Source: Cristatella mucedo
Taxonomy: Eukaryota > Bryozoa > Phylactolaemata > Cristatellidae
Reading direction: 5' to 3'
DNA: 64,000 bases
Assembly: GCA_009760855.2 (NCBI GenBank)
Contig: WPIO01000009.1
Location: 837,001-901,000, forward strand
The notes beneath the pieces were generated by a model. The model worked only from the letters and a program-made list of their open reading frames with translations. It searched no databases and was not told the origin of the DNA. The position numbers were made by a program, and so were the translations under genes. Of the stretch, positions 1 through 10,224 are shown in pieces; position 1 is the first letter of the stretch; each line of letters begins with the position of its first letter.

Positions 1-26
1 AGTATTTATGTTACAATATAAACAAA

Positions 27-215
27 TTATAATTGCATCATTGCGCATAAGACTAGAATCAAATTCTGTTTCTTGCATATCTTTATCGCAGATATCACAA
101 CGTATTTCATATTTCTTTTTGGTCTCTTTATTTCTTGATGACAGTAAGGATGTTTTCCTTCTAGATAATCAGTTTCATTAAATGTATTTAAGCATGTTTC
201 ACAAAATATTTCCAT
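27..215 (-). CDS. Small Cys-rich ORF, possible zinc ribbon
   Basis: A 62-residue reading frame with paired cysteines near its start (FCETCLNTF) and a second Cys/His cluster (HPYCH), the spacing of a small zinc-binding fold. A third CxxC-like motif is absent, and the hydrophobic C-terminus suggests that the frame has shifted or ended early. It belongs to the AT-rich block and is probably a gene of the Polinton-like element rather than a host gene. I do not recognise the family. Confidence 0.3.
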   Translation of the reverse strand: MEIFCETCLNTFNETDYLEGKHPYCHQEIKRPKRNMKYVVISAIKICKKQNLILVLCAMMQL

Positions 216-248
216 TCTCTATAGAATGTCATTTTTAACTCTAAATGA

Positions 249-1098
249 AAGAAAAAAGAAGGTAAATTCAATCCTGACTCAGATATAAGTCAAGTATTCA
301 AACCAAGACCTAAAAAAATTCCAAAAGGTTTCTTTAACATTGTTGAACCAAATGAAAATCATCAAGCAGACATTTTATACATGCCTAATGATTCTGGATA
401 TAAATATGCACTTAGTGTTATTGATGTTGCTAGTAGATATAAAGATTCCAGAGCTCTTAAAACAAATTCTTCTAAAGAAGTAACAAAGGCAATATTAGAT
501 ATTTACAATTAAGGTCCTTTGAAACGGCCAAAGAAAATGACAGTTGATCCAGGTTCAGAGTTTAAAGGAGAGTTTGCTAAAGAAATGAAAAAAACATGAA
601 AAATATATTATTGAAGGTACTAGTAAAAAAAGTGTTGCATTAGTTGAAATAATGAATAAAACAGTTGCTGAGAGAGCATTCATTGCTCAGTATGAAAAAG
701 AAATAGAAAGTATCAATTGAGGAGAATATACTAGAAACAGAGAGTGGATTGATAATTTACCAAAGATTATTGATTATCTAAATAATAGTGTTACGAAAGC
801 AATAGGTGAAAACCTGTTAAAGCGATAAAAAAGAAAAAGTATAACTAAAGAAACCAAAATATCATAGAAAAGTAAGAGAACAAGAACCGTTATTAGAACT
901 TGAAATAACTGTTAGATATTTATTAGAACCTGGTGAAGGAGAAGATGAAAAAAGAAGAAGAGCTACAGATGCGATATGGAGTTTAACTAAACATACTATT
1001 GTTAGAATAATGGTATTGCAAGAACAAACTGTTAGATATTGGGTAAATGATGTTAAGTAAAATTTTGTTAGAGAGGAATTACAAGTTATTAGGCCTTA
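249..1098 (+). pseudogene. Broken Polinton-type integrase (DDE)
   Basis: Translation in changing frames gives a retroviral-like integrase core. The first catalytic Asp lies in HQADILYMP (about 365-390), the second in VDPGSEF (about 544-565), and the Glu region in VALVEIMNKTVAE (about 635-675), followed by a WIDNLP...LNNSVT segment. A C-terminal part (about 859-1098) contains RRRATDAIWSL and FVREELQVI, resembling the chromodomain-like tail of Polinton integrases. Integrases of this type join element ends to host DNA. The copy is dead: TAA near 509, a frameshift in an A-run near 590, TGA near 718, TAA near 827 and another near 1058. Family assignment comes from motif order; a profile search would confirm it. 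Confidence 0.6.
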
Positions 1099-1295
1099 GA
1101 AGAGTCTTGATTTTCTAATGGTTCAATTAATATTTCATCAAATTCTTCTTTTGTTACTTTATCATCGTCTAATGCATCAACAATCTTTGAAACTAAGTTT
1201 TGATTTGCTTGAAGAGTAGATCTTTTTCTTCTATCAATTTGTGATATTGTACTATCTATTGAGATTATCATTGTTGATAGTGCACCTAATACCAT
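1089..1295 (-). CDS. Small acidic ORF in Polinton-like block
   Basis: A 68-residue frame with a hydrophobic start, a basic RRKR stretch and an acidic helix ending in KVTKEEFDEILIEP, which looks superficially like an EF-hand helix without a clear calcium loop. Its 3' end overlaps the integrase end on the opposite strand by about 10 nt. Function unknown; probably element-encoded. Confidence 0.3.
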   Translation of the reverse strand: MVLGALSTMIISIDSTISQIDRRKRSTLQANQNLVSKIVDALDDDKVTKEEFDEILIEPLENQDSSKA

Positions 1296-1322
1296 TACTA
1301 CATGAGAAAGCTCCTCATGTTT

Positions 1323-1526
1323 TTAATAATAATAACAATAATAATAATGTTTTTGAATGTAAGTACTGGTTACTGTAATTGCAAGAGATAGTAAGATACC
1401 TAAAAATTGAAAAACATATTTAACTCTTATTAATTTAGTTAAGCAACCTTTAATTCTATCATTGTCTAAAAGTATTTGATTATACTTGGTATTTGCGTAT
1501 TTGGTTCGAAGGTCTGACATTGTCAA
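1323..1526 (-). CDS. Small single-pass membrane protein ORF
   Basis: A 67-residue frame with a basic N-terminal half and one clear hydrophobic segment (FLGILLSLAITVTSTYI), consistent with one membrane span. The end of the frame runs into an (AAT)n microsatellite and gives a Tyr-rich tail, so the true stop may have been altered. It overlaps the next upstream frame by 4 nt (1523-1526), a compact arrangement that suggests a virus-like element. Function unknown. Confidence 0.3.
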   Translation of the reverse strand: MTMSDLRTKYANTKYNQILLDNDRIKGCLTKLIRVKYVFQFLGILLSLAITVTSTYIQKHYYYCYYY

Positions 1527-1894
1527 ATATTAATAAAAATGTACTTCCATGGTCTTCTACCTGTAGTATAAGGTTCATGATGACACCCTGGAAACATACA
1601 ATTACATCCAAGAGGAACATGATCATAATCTGTTATTCTAATCTCTGGTAACATAATTTTTCTAAGCTCTTCGAATTCTCTCTTATAATCATAACAAGAT
1701 TTCCAAGAATTTTCATCTTCATCACAGAAACATTTATTAGTATCATGTTTACAGTGACTACAATCTTTACATTCTATTCTTGAATTAAGTAATAAAAGCT
1801 CCTTATATTTCTCTACCCAATTCATCCTTTTAGAATCTGATATCCTTTTTCCTTCACATTGTTTAATATGTTTAATTACACGTATTTTTTCCAT
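1523..1894 (-). CDS. Cys/His-rich ORF in Polinton-like block
   Basis: A 123-residue frame, the longest intact one in the AT-rich block. Residues 41-67 hold a dense cysteine cluster (CKDCSHCKHD, then CFCDED and SCYDY). A second cluster near the C-terminus reads CNCMFPGCHHEP. Two separate Cys/His groups suggest a metal-binding protein. The N-terminus is basic. I do not recognise a family; the overlap with the neighbouring frame supports one compact gene cluster. Confidence 0.4.
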   Translation of the reverse strand: MEKIRVIKHIKQCEGKRISDSKRMNWVEKYKELLLLNSRIECKDCSHCKHDTNKCFCDEDENSWKSCYDYKREFEELRKIMLPEIRITDYDHVPLGCNCMFPGCHHEPYTTGRRPWKYIFINI

Positions 1895-1941
1895 GATATA
1901 GCCTTTTTAGTAATACAATATAAAATATAATCAAGACTTTA

Positions 1942-2148
1942 TTATCTATGCATTCTGTCAAATAAACATGTATTATTTTCTAAAATAGTGTACTTTGTAA
2001 TAAAAATAGTAAGTTCTTTAGCATTAGTAAGTAGACCAGAACTATTGAAACAATATTTATTAAATATACTTACAACTCGTTTTTTCCATCTAGCTGCATG
2101 TTTTCCTTTCCTTCTTAACAATGTCCTAGAAATATATGACAATGTCAT
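1942..2148 (-). CDS. Small basic ORF in Polinton-like block
   Basis: A 68-residue frame with a strongly basic N-terminal part (LLRRKGKHAARWKKR) that could bind nucleic acid, followed by a hydrophobic stretch. It has the same orientation as the three frames before it. Function unknown. Confidence 0.25.
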   Translation of the reverse strand: MTLSYISRTLLRRKGKHAARWKKRVVSIFNKYCFNSSGLLTNAKELTIFITKYTILENNTCLFDRMHR

Positions 2149-2208
2149 TTGCTATGTAAGGTTTTAATATTTCTGCTAAAATAAATTAATTATTATAAGT
2201 CTATCATC

Positions 2209-2415
2209 TTGGAAAATAAAGTAACACAAATAACCGAATTTCGTGATGATGGATTTTTTCATTTTACGATATCGGGGAATTTTTGGACAGCCGAAGGTGA
2301 AACCGAGGATGGACAAAAATTTCATGATGTCGGAAAAGTTAAAAATCCATCATCATCTGGTGCTAATTTTCACAGTTTAGTTCTCTATCCGTCCACTCAG
2401 CGAATGCATGAATGA
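2209..2415 (+). CDS. Short unassigned ORF at block boundary
   Basis: A 68-residue frame that starts on TTG, so its beginning is doubtful. The sequence is polar with several aromatic residues and no motif I recognise. It lies at the right edge of the AT-rich block. It could be a truncated element gene or a chance frame. Confidence 0.15.
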   Translation: MENKVTQITEFRDDGFFHFTISGNFWTAEGETEDGQKFHDVGKVKNPSSSGANFHSLVLYPSTQRMHE

Positions 2416-2519
2416 ATAGCAAGATTCTGGTCTGCTTCGAAAGTTGAGGATTAGATAATATTATTAAAAATAAATTAGCAAGGTAGCCTCAAAGAACCTA
2501 ATACCTAAGCCGTCTCTTG

Positions 2520-3960
2520 CTAAGTCCTTGACATATGCTATAAAGGAAGCATGATTGAATGGTGAGTGGTTGCATGCACAATGTCAGCAAGCGTAACATG
2601 GTTACAGGTGACGCGCACAATGCCAACATGCAAATATAGTTATTGGTAGTATGAACCGTGTCAGTACGATTAAGCACACTAAGAACGAATCATAAGGACG
2701 CACTAAATGCTACCATAAACAGGTGCGTTTCAGCTTCTTTTTAAACGCCATCAAGTCAGGGAATATCATGGCTTTAGTCGTGAGTGAGTTCCAGGCTTTC
2801 GGAGCATACCAACTGTAGGCACGGCCCCCAAAAATTAGAGGTAAGTACGAGATATAACTAAACGATTTGATTCAGAATTCAGCGGGTGAAATGGTGAGTA
2901 GAATGATGGGGAGTTGTTCTGATAAGTAGGCTAGAGCCAGATAGTACATGGACCTAAGAGTAGACGACTTAACCTTGATTCGACACGCTACTTGATTGGG
3001 AACCAGTGCGGATCAGCTAGAAGTGATGTGATGTGGCAGCTGTGATGCTCACGACAAACATGCCTAGCTGCAGTGTTGCATCAACTGTGAGTGCCTGCTT
3101 GCCCAGGCCGGTAGACCAGGAAGCACTAAGTTACAGAAGTCGAGACGGGTTTCACAAATGCATAAAACAATTTGGGTGCAGTATCCCTGTCAAAAAAGCT
3201 CGAATTTAAGCCATGTTATGCCGCTAGAAATAGGCAGATTTGACTGTGGCGCTGATGAGGTCGTTTAGTGAGAGGTCACTTTGTAGCAGGACACCAAGAT
3301 TTCGTGCAGATGCAAAGGGAGAGATACTGACAGAGCCGATTTTGAGCCCCAGTCTTTCCAGTTTCTGAATCGCACTTGGTTTGTCCATATCTAGTAAATT
3401 GGTTTTATTGTCATTCAATTTGAGAACCTTTTTTCCAAGCACGTGCGAATGTCATAAATACATCCAGCAGGGAGTTGAGAGAATTTGACGTGCTGGCAGA
3501 CTGAGAGGGATAAAAGCAAAGGTACGACTGAGTGTTACCTTCATAGAAGTTAAAGTCTGGATCTACGTTGGCAATCGCATCAGCAAGACGAAGAGTGAAA
3601 ACTGTAAAAAGAAGCGGACCAAGCACAAAGCCCCGAGGTACTTCTTCTTCAGTGATTCATCGGATGATCTCCGCCTGTTCACATCGACGCTCTGGAATGT
3701 TCCACTGAGGTAGGAACTGAATAATTGTTGTATTGTACTAGTGATGCTCAGGCGAGATGAGAGGCACTTGAGAAGGACTCGGTGATCATAGCAAGCGCTG
3801 CCGAAAGATCAAGAAAAACAAGCGAAGAGACTTTAGCTAAGTCTACATTGCTCCCTCTATCGAGTGATTAGCTCTAAAACTAGACTGAAATTTACTTTTG
3901 GACCGAGTCGCAGTAAACAACCAATTACAAAAGAATTCCCTAAAAGATTATCCATCGCAT
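2520..3960 (-). mobile_element. LINE-A copy, 3' part, degraded
   Basis: Read on the minus strand this contains the LINE-A 3' region and two RT pieces. One (3411-3626) starts with MLGPLLFTVFTL and has FYEGNT where the active-site FYADDT should be. The other (3224-3442) holds LKLNDNKTNLL and RNLGVLLQSDLSLND, the C-terminal side of the RT. Frames are broken, and the aspartates of the YADD box are lost. The copy is 5'-truncated near 3960. Confidence 0.8.
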
Positions 3961-4406
3961 TTTAAGGAAGAATTCCAAATTTCCCCAGAGAAGCTTAATT
4001 TATGTATATTTATGTATGTGTAAATTAACAATTTATTTCGTTGCCCTTTGTGTGCAAGCTAATATTTACGAAATTGGTTTGAGTTTTGCAACCAATTATC
4101 GAGCCTACGGGTTTCCTTTCAGAATTTGTTGCTTAAAATTCGGAATTCAGGGTATGTAAAAGTTATGAGTCTCAAAGGCTCTGAAACCGAGTCACATTTT
4201 ATTTTAATAGTTGCATTCATGTTATAGGCAAGAAAGGATGTACATATGTGATACTATGGTGACACCTAGAATCGCACCAGTAAGATGAACCATCGATGGG
4301 GAAGCACAAGTGATCTAATGAAACTATTAAAGAAAAATTTAACAACTCTAGCAAAGACAGTTGCTGTCCAACAATTTCAGAGCACTCTGACTTACGATAT
4401 TCTCGC

Positions 4407-4495
4407 CTTCATCTGCTCGGACGATGCATTCTTAATCCAGTCGCATATCGTTTCCGTGATAGCTCTTTTATCAGTCGAAACTGATCGAATATGAC
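4407..4495 (-). pseudogene. Decayed copy of BIRC6 exon 41735-41824
   Basis: Aligns by eye with the penultimate BIRC6 exon: the same acceptor context (tttag then GTCATA) and the same central GACTGGATTA...GCATC(G/T)TC(C/G)GAGCA core. It is 89 nt against 90 nt in the intact gene, which shifts the frame and produces a TGA. The donor GT has become GC. Similarity continues on both sides into flanking intron (about 4210-4560 against 41540-41900). This is the lowest coordinate at which the BIRC6 duplication is clear. Confidence 0.7.
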
Positions 4496-4969
4496 CTAAA
4501 AGACCTCAGGCTATTGTGATAGCGAATGCCGTAGAGAATGCGATACAATGCACGAATCACAGGTTAATACCCCAGTTTCTTGTACGGAGTATGCGGTCTA
4601 CTCGACTCTTAGTGTGAGGCCAAGAGAAAGACTCCGTACTATCTCGGGGAGAGATGTACAAGTATGGTTTCAGGTTTGTGTTGGTCATTTGGAGAGCCTT
4701 TAAAGCCACCGGGTACCTCAAGATTTGCTGGAAGAATGGGGCTTGACTTGGAAGAATGGGGCATGAGGTGGAAGAATGTGAAACGAGGAGGATGAATGGC
4801 GCTGGTCTCGATAGATACTAAGCGCCATTCTTCCACCTCATCTTGCCCATTTCATGGCTTTCAGTTCTACGCTAATGGTACTCAGCTGTAAATATGCATA
4901 GACCCTTCTAATCGTCTGCTCCCATCCGGCCCACTTGCCTTCTGAACCGAAGTCATTGTGCTAGGAAGG

Positions 4970-6296
4970 CCAGTAAATTCCTGAAACTTGACGACTATAA
5001 CACAAACCGTATAGATATGGGTAAGCTTAGTGTACCCTTGAAGTTGGATGACCTTTACTTTATAAAATGGTATAATGGTTCATATAGCATCACTTCAATG
5101 ACGTCTTCCCGTAATCTGGGATTGCTATTACAAAAATAATTCTCATTGGATGAGTACATTGTTTCTACTGTCAAGTCAGCTTACTGTCAGCAGAGGTAAA
5201 TTTCCAAAATCATGGCTCGCGCGAATAAGATTACAGAAGCCAAACTAGTCCATGGGTTTCTGACGCTGACGACTCCCTGTTAAGAATCAAATGACCTCAA
5301 GATCATCCGTTGGACTTAAGGGTGTTTTTCTAAAACTAAATGATGATAAAACCAACTTATTAGTTATGGGCAAACCCAAAGTGATTCAGAAATTGGAAAG
5401 GCTGAGGCTCAAAATTGGCTCTGCCAGCATATCTCCTGTTGAATCAGCTCAAAATCAAGGTGTCATGTTCCATATCGACCTCTCGTTAGAGACCACATCA
5501 GCTCCACAGTCAAATCTGCCTACTTTAAGCTACATAAGATTGCTCTAATTCGGGCTTGTTTAGATAAGGACATCACGTCTAAGCTGGTCCATGCATTCGT
5601 GACTTCCATCTTGACTTCTGCAACTCACTGCTTACTGGCCTACCGGCATGTGCCAACCGGCGATTGCAGCTGGTGCAAAACTCCACAGCTAGGCTTGTCT
5701 GTCGTGAACTTCGCAGTTGCCACATCACACCACTTCTCGCTGACCTGCACTGACTACCAGCCAAGCAACGGATTGACTTCAAGGTTTTGTCACTCACTTT
5801 TAGGTCACTCTATTCTTTGGCTCCAGCCTATCTCTCAGATCTACTCCTCCACCAGGCCATATCGTACCACCCGCTTTTTGGAATCCAGCAGTCTACCAAT
5901 GCCTCGTGCAAACTCAAAATCTTTTGGAGACCGTGCATTTAGTTAGTATGGTTCCAAAGCCTGGAACTCCCTCCCGACTTGCGTCTCAACATCCCCTGAC
6001 TGGACCACATTTAAAAAGAACTTAAAAACACACCTATCTAGGACAGCATTTAGTGGGTCCCTGTGATTCTTCCTTCATGTGCTTATGCGTGCTGACACCG
6101 TGCATGCTGCCACTAATCACATTTGCATGCTGACTCTGTGAATTTCACCCCTAACCATGTTATTCATGTTGTTTACCAAGCATGATATTACTCACCATTC
6201 AATTGCATTTCCTTTTGCAGCAAATGTAAAGCGCCTAGAAAGAGATTGAGTTCTCCGAGGGCGCTTTATCAAGTGCATTATTATTATTATTATTCT
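4970..6296 (+). mobile_element. LINE-A copies, 3' end, plus strand
   Basis: Two joined pieces. At 4970-5290 a badly decayed RT C-terminal region gives SRNLGLLLQ and STVKSAYCQ. From 5291 a better copy gives FLKLNDDKTNLLVMGKP, then the post-RT domain in shifting frames (5599-5946). It continues through the family 3' UTR and ends in the hairpin (about 6226-6273) and an (ATT)n tail at 6280-6296. It is 5'-truncated and not coding-competent. Confidence 0.8.
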
Positions 6297-7190
<894 letters not shown>

Positions 7191-7811
7191 TTTCTAAAGT
7201 AAATAAGTAGTGTACAGTCTCGTATGAGGTACGTATGTTTTGGTGCTAAGAAGACGTCGACAAAGGGGTATTCTTACAAAATTAAGGGCTGTGGGATCAA
7301 CCTTATCTTGGGTGTACCTGAGAGTACAGGGCCGTTCTTCTCCTACCTGACCGTGACCATGGCCCCAGCAATTGGGTCCTCGTCTGATCAACCGACGAAG
7401 AGTGTGTCTGAAAAGGACCGGACTGAGCTGACTTTTTGACGTCAATCACATTTGGTAGGTAAATTAACTAACTTTAGAATAAAAATAATCAAGTTTATGA
7501 CAAAACCGATTTCCTTGATACATTTCAATATACAGTACAAGGTAGCCTGAATTTAGTAAATGCTATGGATATCCGCCTAAGAAGGGCTTACTGCCGACGA
7601 AAACGAAAAGCTTAATGCTGACCCATATGCAGTAGAGAGTCTTCACGTTTTTACAAGGAGCAAGAGAACTAGAAAATTTTTCTAATCTGTTAGCTTAAAA
7701 ACCAATCTGATAACTAAAGGGTCCTTTGGGTGGCGCGACATTAAGACGAAGACTCGCGATATATCGCTAGAGGTTTTTCCTTGAAGTACAACCATGATTT
7801 GATGGTATCAA

Positions 7812-7975
7812 TCTAAATAAATATAAATATAATTTATTTATATAGCGCACCAAGAGAACTTAATCTCTATTCAGGCGCTTCACATATGCCTCGGGGCTCG
7901 AGCCCACGACTTCAGTCAGACCTTGGTCGGGGCGAGCATCTTAACCGCTAGACCAAACCAGCTCGGCATCTAAAG
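7812..7975 (-). mobile_element. SINE S1 (tRNA head, LINE-A-like tail)
   Basis: On the minus strand it starts with a tRNA-like head: A-box-like TGGTCTAGCGGTTAAG, then B-box-like GGGCTCGAGCC. It continues into GAAGCGCCTGAATAGAGATT and AAGTTCTCTTGGTGCGC, the same kind of hairpin tail as LINE-A, and ends in an AT-rich ATAAATAAAT tail. Other copies lie at 12000-12115, 52815-52985 and 63415-63545. Confidence 0.75.
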
Positions 7976-7989
7976 AAGGTCCACTTCAG

Positions 7990-9000
7990 ACCAAAGGCAC
8001 ACTTTTGACGATTTTGAGGTGCTAGAAGCAAGGGAAAATGCAATGACCGCAGCCCCGGTGGGCAAGGCTTATCGACAGCAACCGCCGTCACTCAAAGCCA
8101 ATACTTAAGAGTTGAATGACAACTGGAAAACGGTTGCCATTCAAAAAGTACTAATTAGTGTACACAAGTGCTTACAGTCCTCCCGCGTCATTCGGTTAAT
8201 GCTGACATCGCTTCAAGCTAATAATTGCAGTCTTAATACTGAGCTGAAATCAATTAACAGCCATGAACAGGGAGTGCGTTCGACGGTAGTGTTCTGCTGT
8301 GGCGTCCAACAACAGAACAAGGACATGAGGCGTCTTTGGCTCGAGGCTGCAAAATTCAGAAGTGTAACTGATGATATATCTCAAGATGACAGGTTGAATA
8401 CAATAATTTTCTAATAGATTGACCATTGATCCCTTACGTCTTTAAATGCAAGAGAAGCTCCGATATCTGACCTATAAGTGCACGATCGATCGTACCAAGT
8501 TGTTCAGGATAGTTGTACTGGTGTGAAGCTTCCATCTGCCCTAGCGCACTTCTCTTGGTCTCTTATCTTGGTTGGGTTAAATATGGTTCTGAAACTAACA
8601 CTAGTGATTGAATAGACACCAGTAACTGCAAAATTTCAACATCGAATGGATAATATAAAGGTCTAAGAAATGAAATACAAATACGGTGACTGCACAAGCC
8701 CATGCAGCTAGTCATGACAAGTCACGGCAAGTCCAATTCGAAAGTCGGGCTAATTCAGACCACACGAAGTGAGTACTACGATAACAGTATATTTGGACCG
8801 TACTCCCAGACAACTTAATCTCTTTCTTGACACTTTAAATATTCTGGAAAGGAAGCGTGATGAAGGTTAGTTGGTATTAGCCGCATGCAATCTATGAAGT
8901 ATTAAGATTGTTTGGGAGTTGCAGTTATTGCACGATACCCGCCAATCTGTTCTGGATCTTATAAAGAATCTCAAGTAGCTCAGGTGAGCAAGGACCACAC
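7990..9000 (-). pseudogene. BIRC6 duplication: intron/exon block
   Basis: Collinear with 48250-49450 of the intact gene. Matching landmarks include the tract around 8040-8200 against 48320-48480 (both with ACTGGAAAAC/TCTGGAAAAC followed by GTTGCC), the exon at 8438-8625, and an old LINE-A tail at 8795-8900 matching the one at 49045-49150. That last match shows that this LINE insertion came before the duplication. Confidence 0.7.
8438..8625 (-). pseudogene. Decayed copy of BIRC6 exon 48713-48901
   Basis: Opens with [15 protein letters not shown], matching [15 protein letters not shown] of the intact UBC exon, then meets a stop (TAA) where the intact protein has the FNEPGFES segment. It is 188 nt against 189 nt. 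The acceptor (tttgcag) and a GT donor after GAC are still visible. Clearly not translatable as a UBC exon. Confidence 0.8.
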
Positions 9001-9780
9001 ATTTGGAGCGCGAGATACTGAAAGTAGAGTTGCCTGTACACCTGTGCCCAGGCTAGTTTCGGTTGGCTGGGACAGGACGGCTGTAACGTGGTAAGGGTCA
9101 CCGGCTAGGCCGCGGTCTGACCTATGGGTATGGCCGGAAGCGCGGTGACGAGGGGTCACCGGGGGCTTGGGTAAGGGAAGTTGGCGGAGTAAGTCGTGGT
9201 TTTAAAGGCTTCCGGTCTCGCCGAGTATTGCACCTGGATGGGTGCAGGCGTGCTGCAGTGATGCGGTCACGCACGAATGGCGACGAGCACCCAAGGTCCG
9301 AGAGGAGCTGGATAGCACGCTGCTTGTCGTGACTTGTATATTCCGAGTTCCCCCGTGAGGCGTGTTCGTGAGCTCCCCCCATGTGAATTGGCGTCTTTCG
9401 GCGGAAGTTCTCGACTGCGGTAGACGTCGACTCTGACTAGCCAAGCAGTTACTCAGCTAACCGGATCTTTTACGGAGTACGCTCGTACGGTTGGAACGGA
9501 GTCGGTTAAACGGCCGGACCAAATAACAAGTTTGTTCGCGCTTTCGGCGTCATCTTGCGCCCCTATAGTGTACTTTGTATAGGACTCTCCCTGTAGACTT
9601 GTTAAGTACCCCTGTTGTTGTTGGCGCATGTCGTTATTATAAAGAGTTTTAACCTGACGGTCGCTCGTCTTACCCTAGCTCAGCGGCATGCCGAGCGGCG
9701 AGGCAGGAGTATGGTGAGGCCTGGCGGGAATTAGCCTCTGACCCCTGGAACTTGGCTACGCACCCAATGTAACCAGATGG
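8990..9780. mobile_element. GC-rich insertion in the duplicate, LTR-like
   Basis: A GC-rich block that interrupts the alignment between the duplicated BIRC6 intron (8250-10020) and its intact counterpart (48500-49690), so it entered this copy only. It has no coding frame I trust, but holds features seen in solo LTRs: a TATA-like TTATAAAG near 9636 and a GC-rich leader after it. Exact ends and a target duplication are not clear. Confidence 0.35.
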
Positions 9781-10224
9781 TCAAACGCCATTACCGGACA
9801 GCGTGACAAAATTCAGCATGAATGGGATAGCCCACAAAGATTTCGGACGGATGTTGGTAATGAAGCTTGAAGCTTGTTGAAAGCCATCTACTGGAAAGCA
9901 CAAAACGTATCAAAGCACAGAACAGCTAAACTTTATCTGCATACCAGCAAAAGCTTGGATTTTGCTTAGTATGGTATCTGCCTGATTATAGTACAGATTT
10001 TGCCAATATTATTCCCAGAATAAATTATTTGGGCAGCTACAGTTCAAAAGCTCACCGAATGACCTCTAGCGATTGGTATATTATTAATAACCATATTAAT
10101 GACAACAATATGCAAAGAAGCGCAGCTCGATTAGACATAGCTGCCTCCTTCAGGTCAAGGGGCTTTGCTTTTACCAAAGCGGCTTGGCTCGAGACGAAAA
10201 AGATAATGTCGGGAATAAGGCAAA

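Larger units (their letters stand above)
1..2420. mobile_element. AT-rich Polinton/Maverick-like fragment
   Basis: The left edge is clearly more AT-rich than the rest of the window. It carries a broken retroviral-type integrase on the plus strand and four or five short ORFs close together on the minus strand, two of them overlapping by 4 nt. Compact small ORFs around such an integrase are typical of Polinton/Maverick elements and related endogenous DNA viruses. I see no terminal inverted repeat; the left end lies outside the window. No capsid, protein-primed polymerase or packaging ATPase is visible, so the assignment rests on the integrase. From about 2430 the sequence returns to host or LINE composition. 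Confidence 0.5.

Noticed and set aside
249-830. Non-standard genetic code (TGA or TAA as sense) in the integrase
   Set aside because: A frameshift is also present and both TAA and TGA interrupt the frame, which is better explained by decay.
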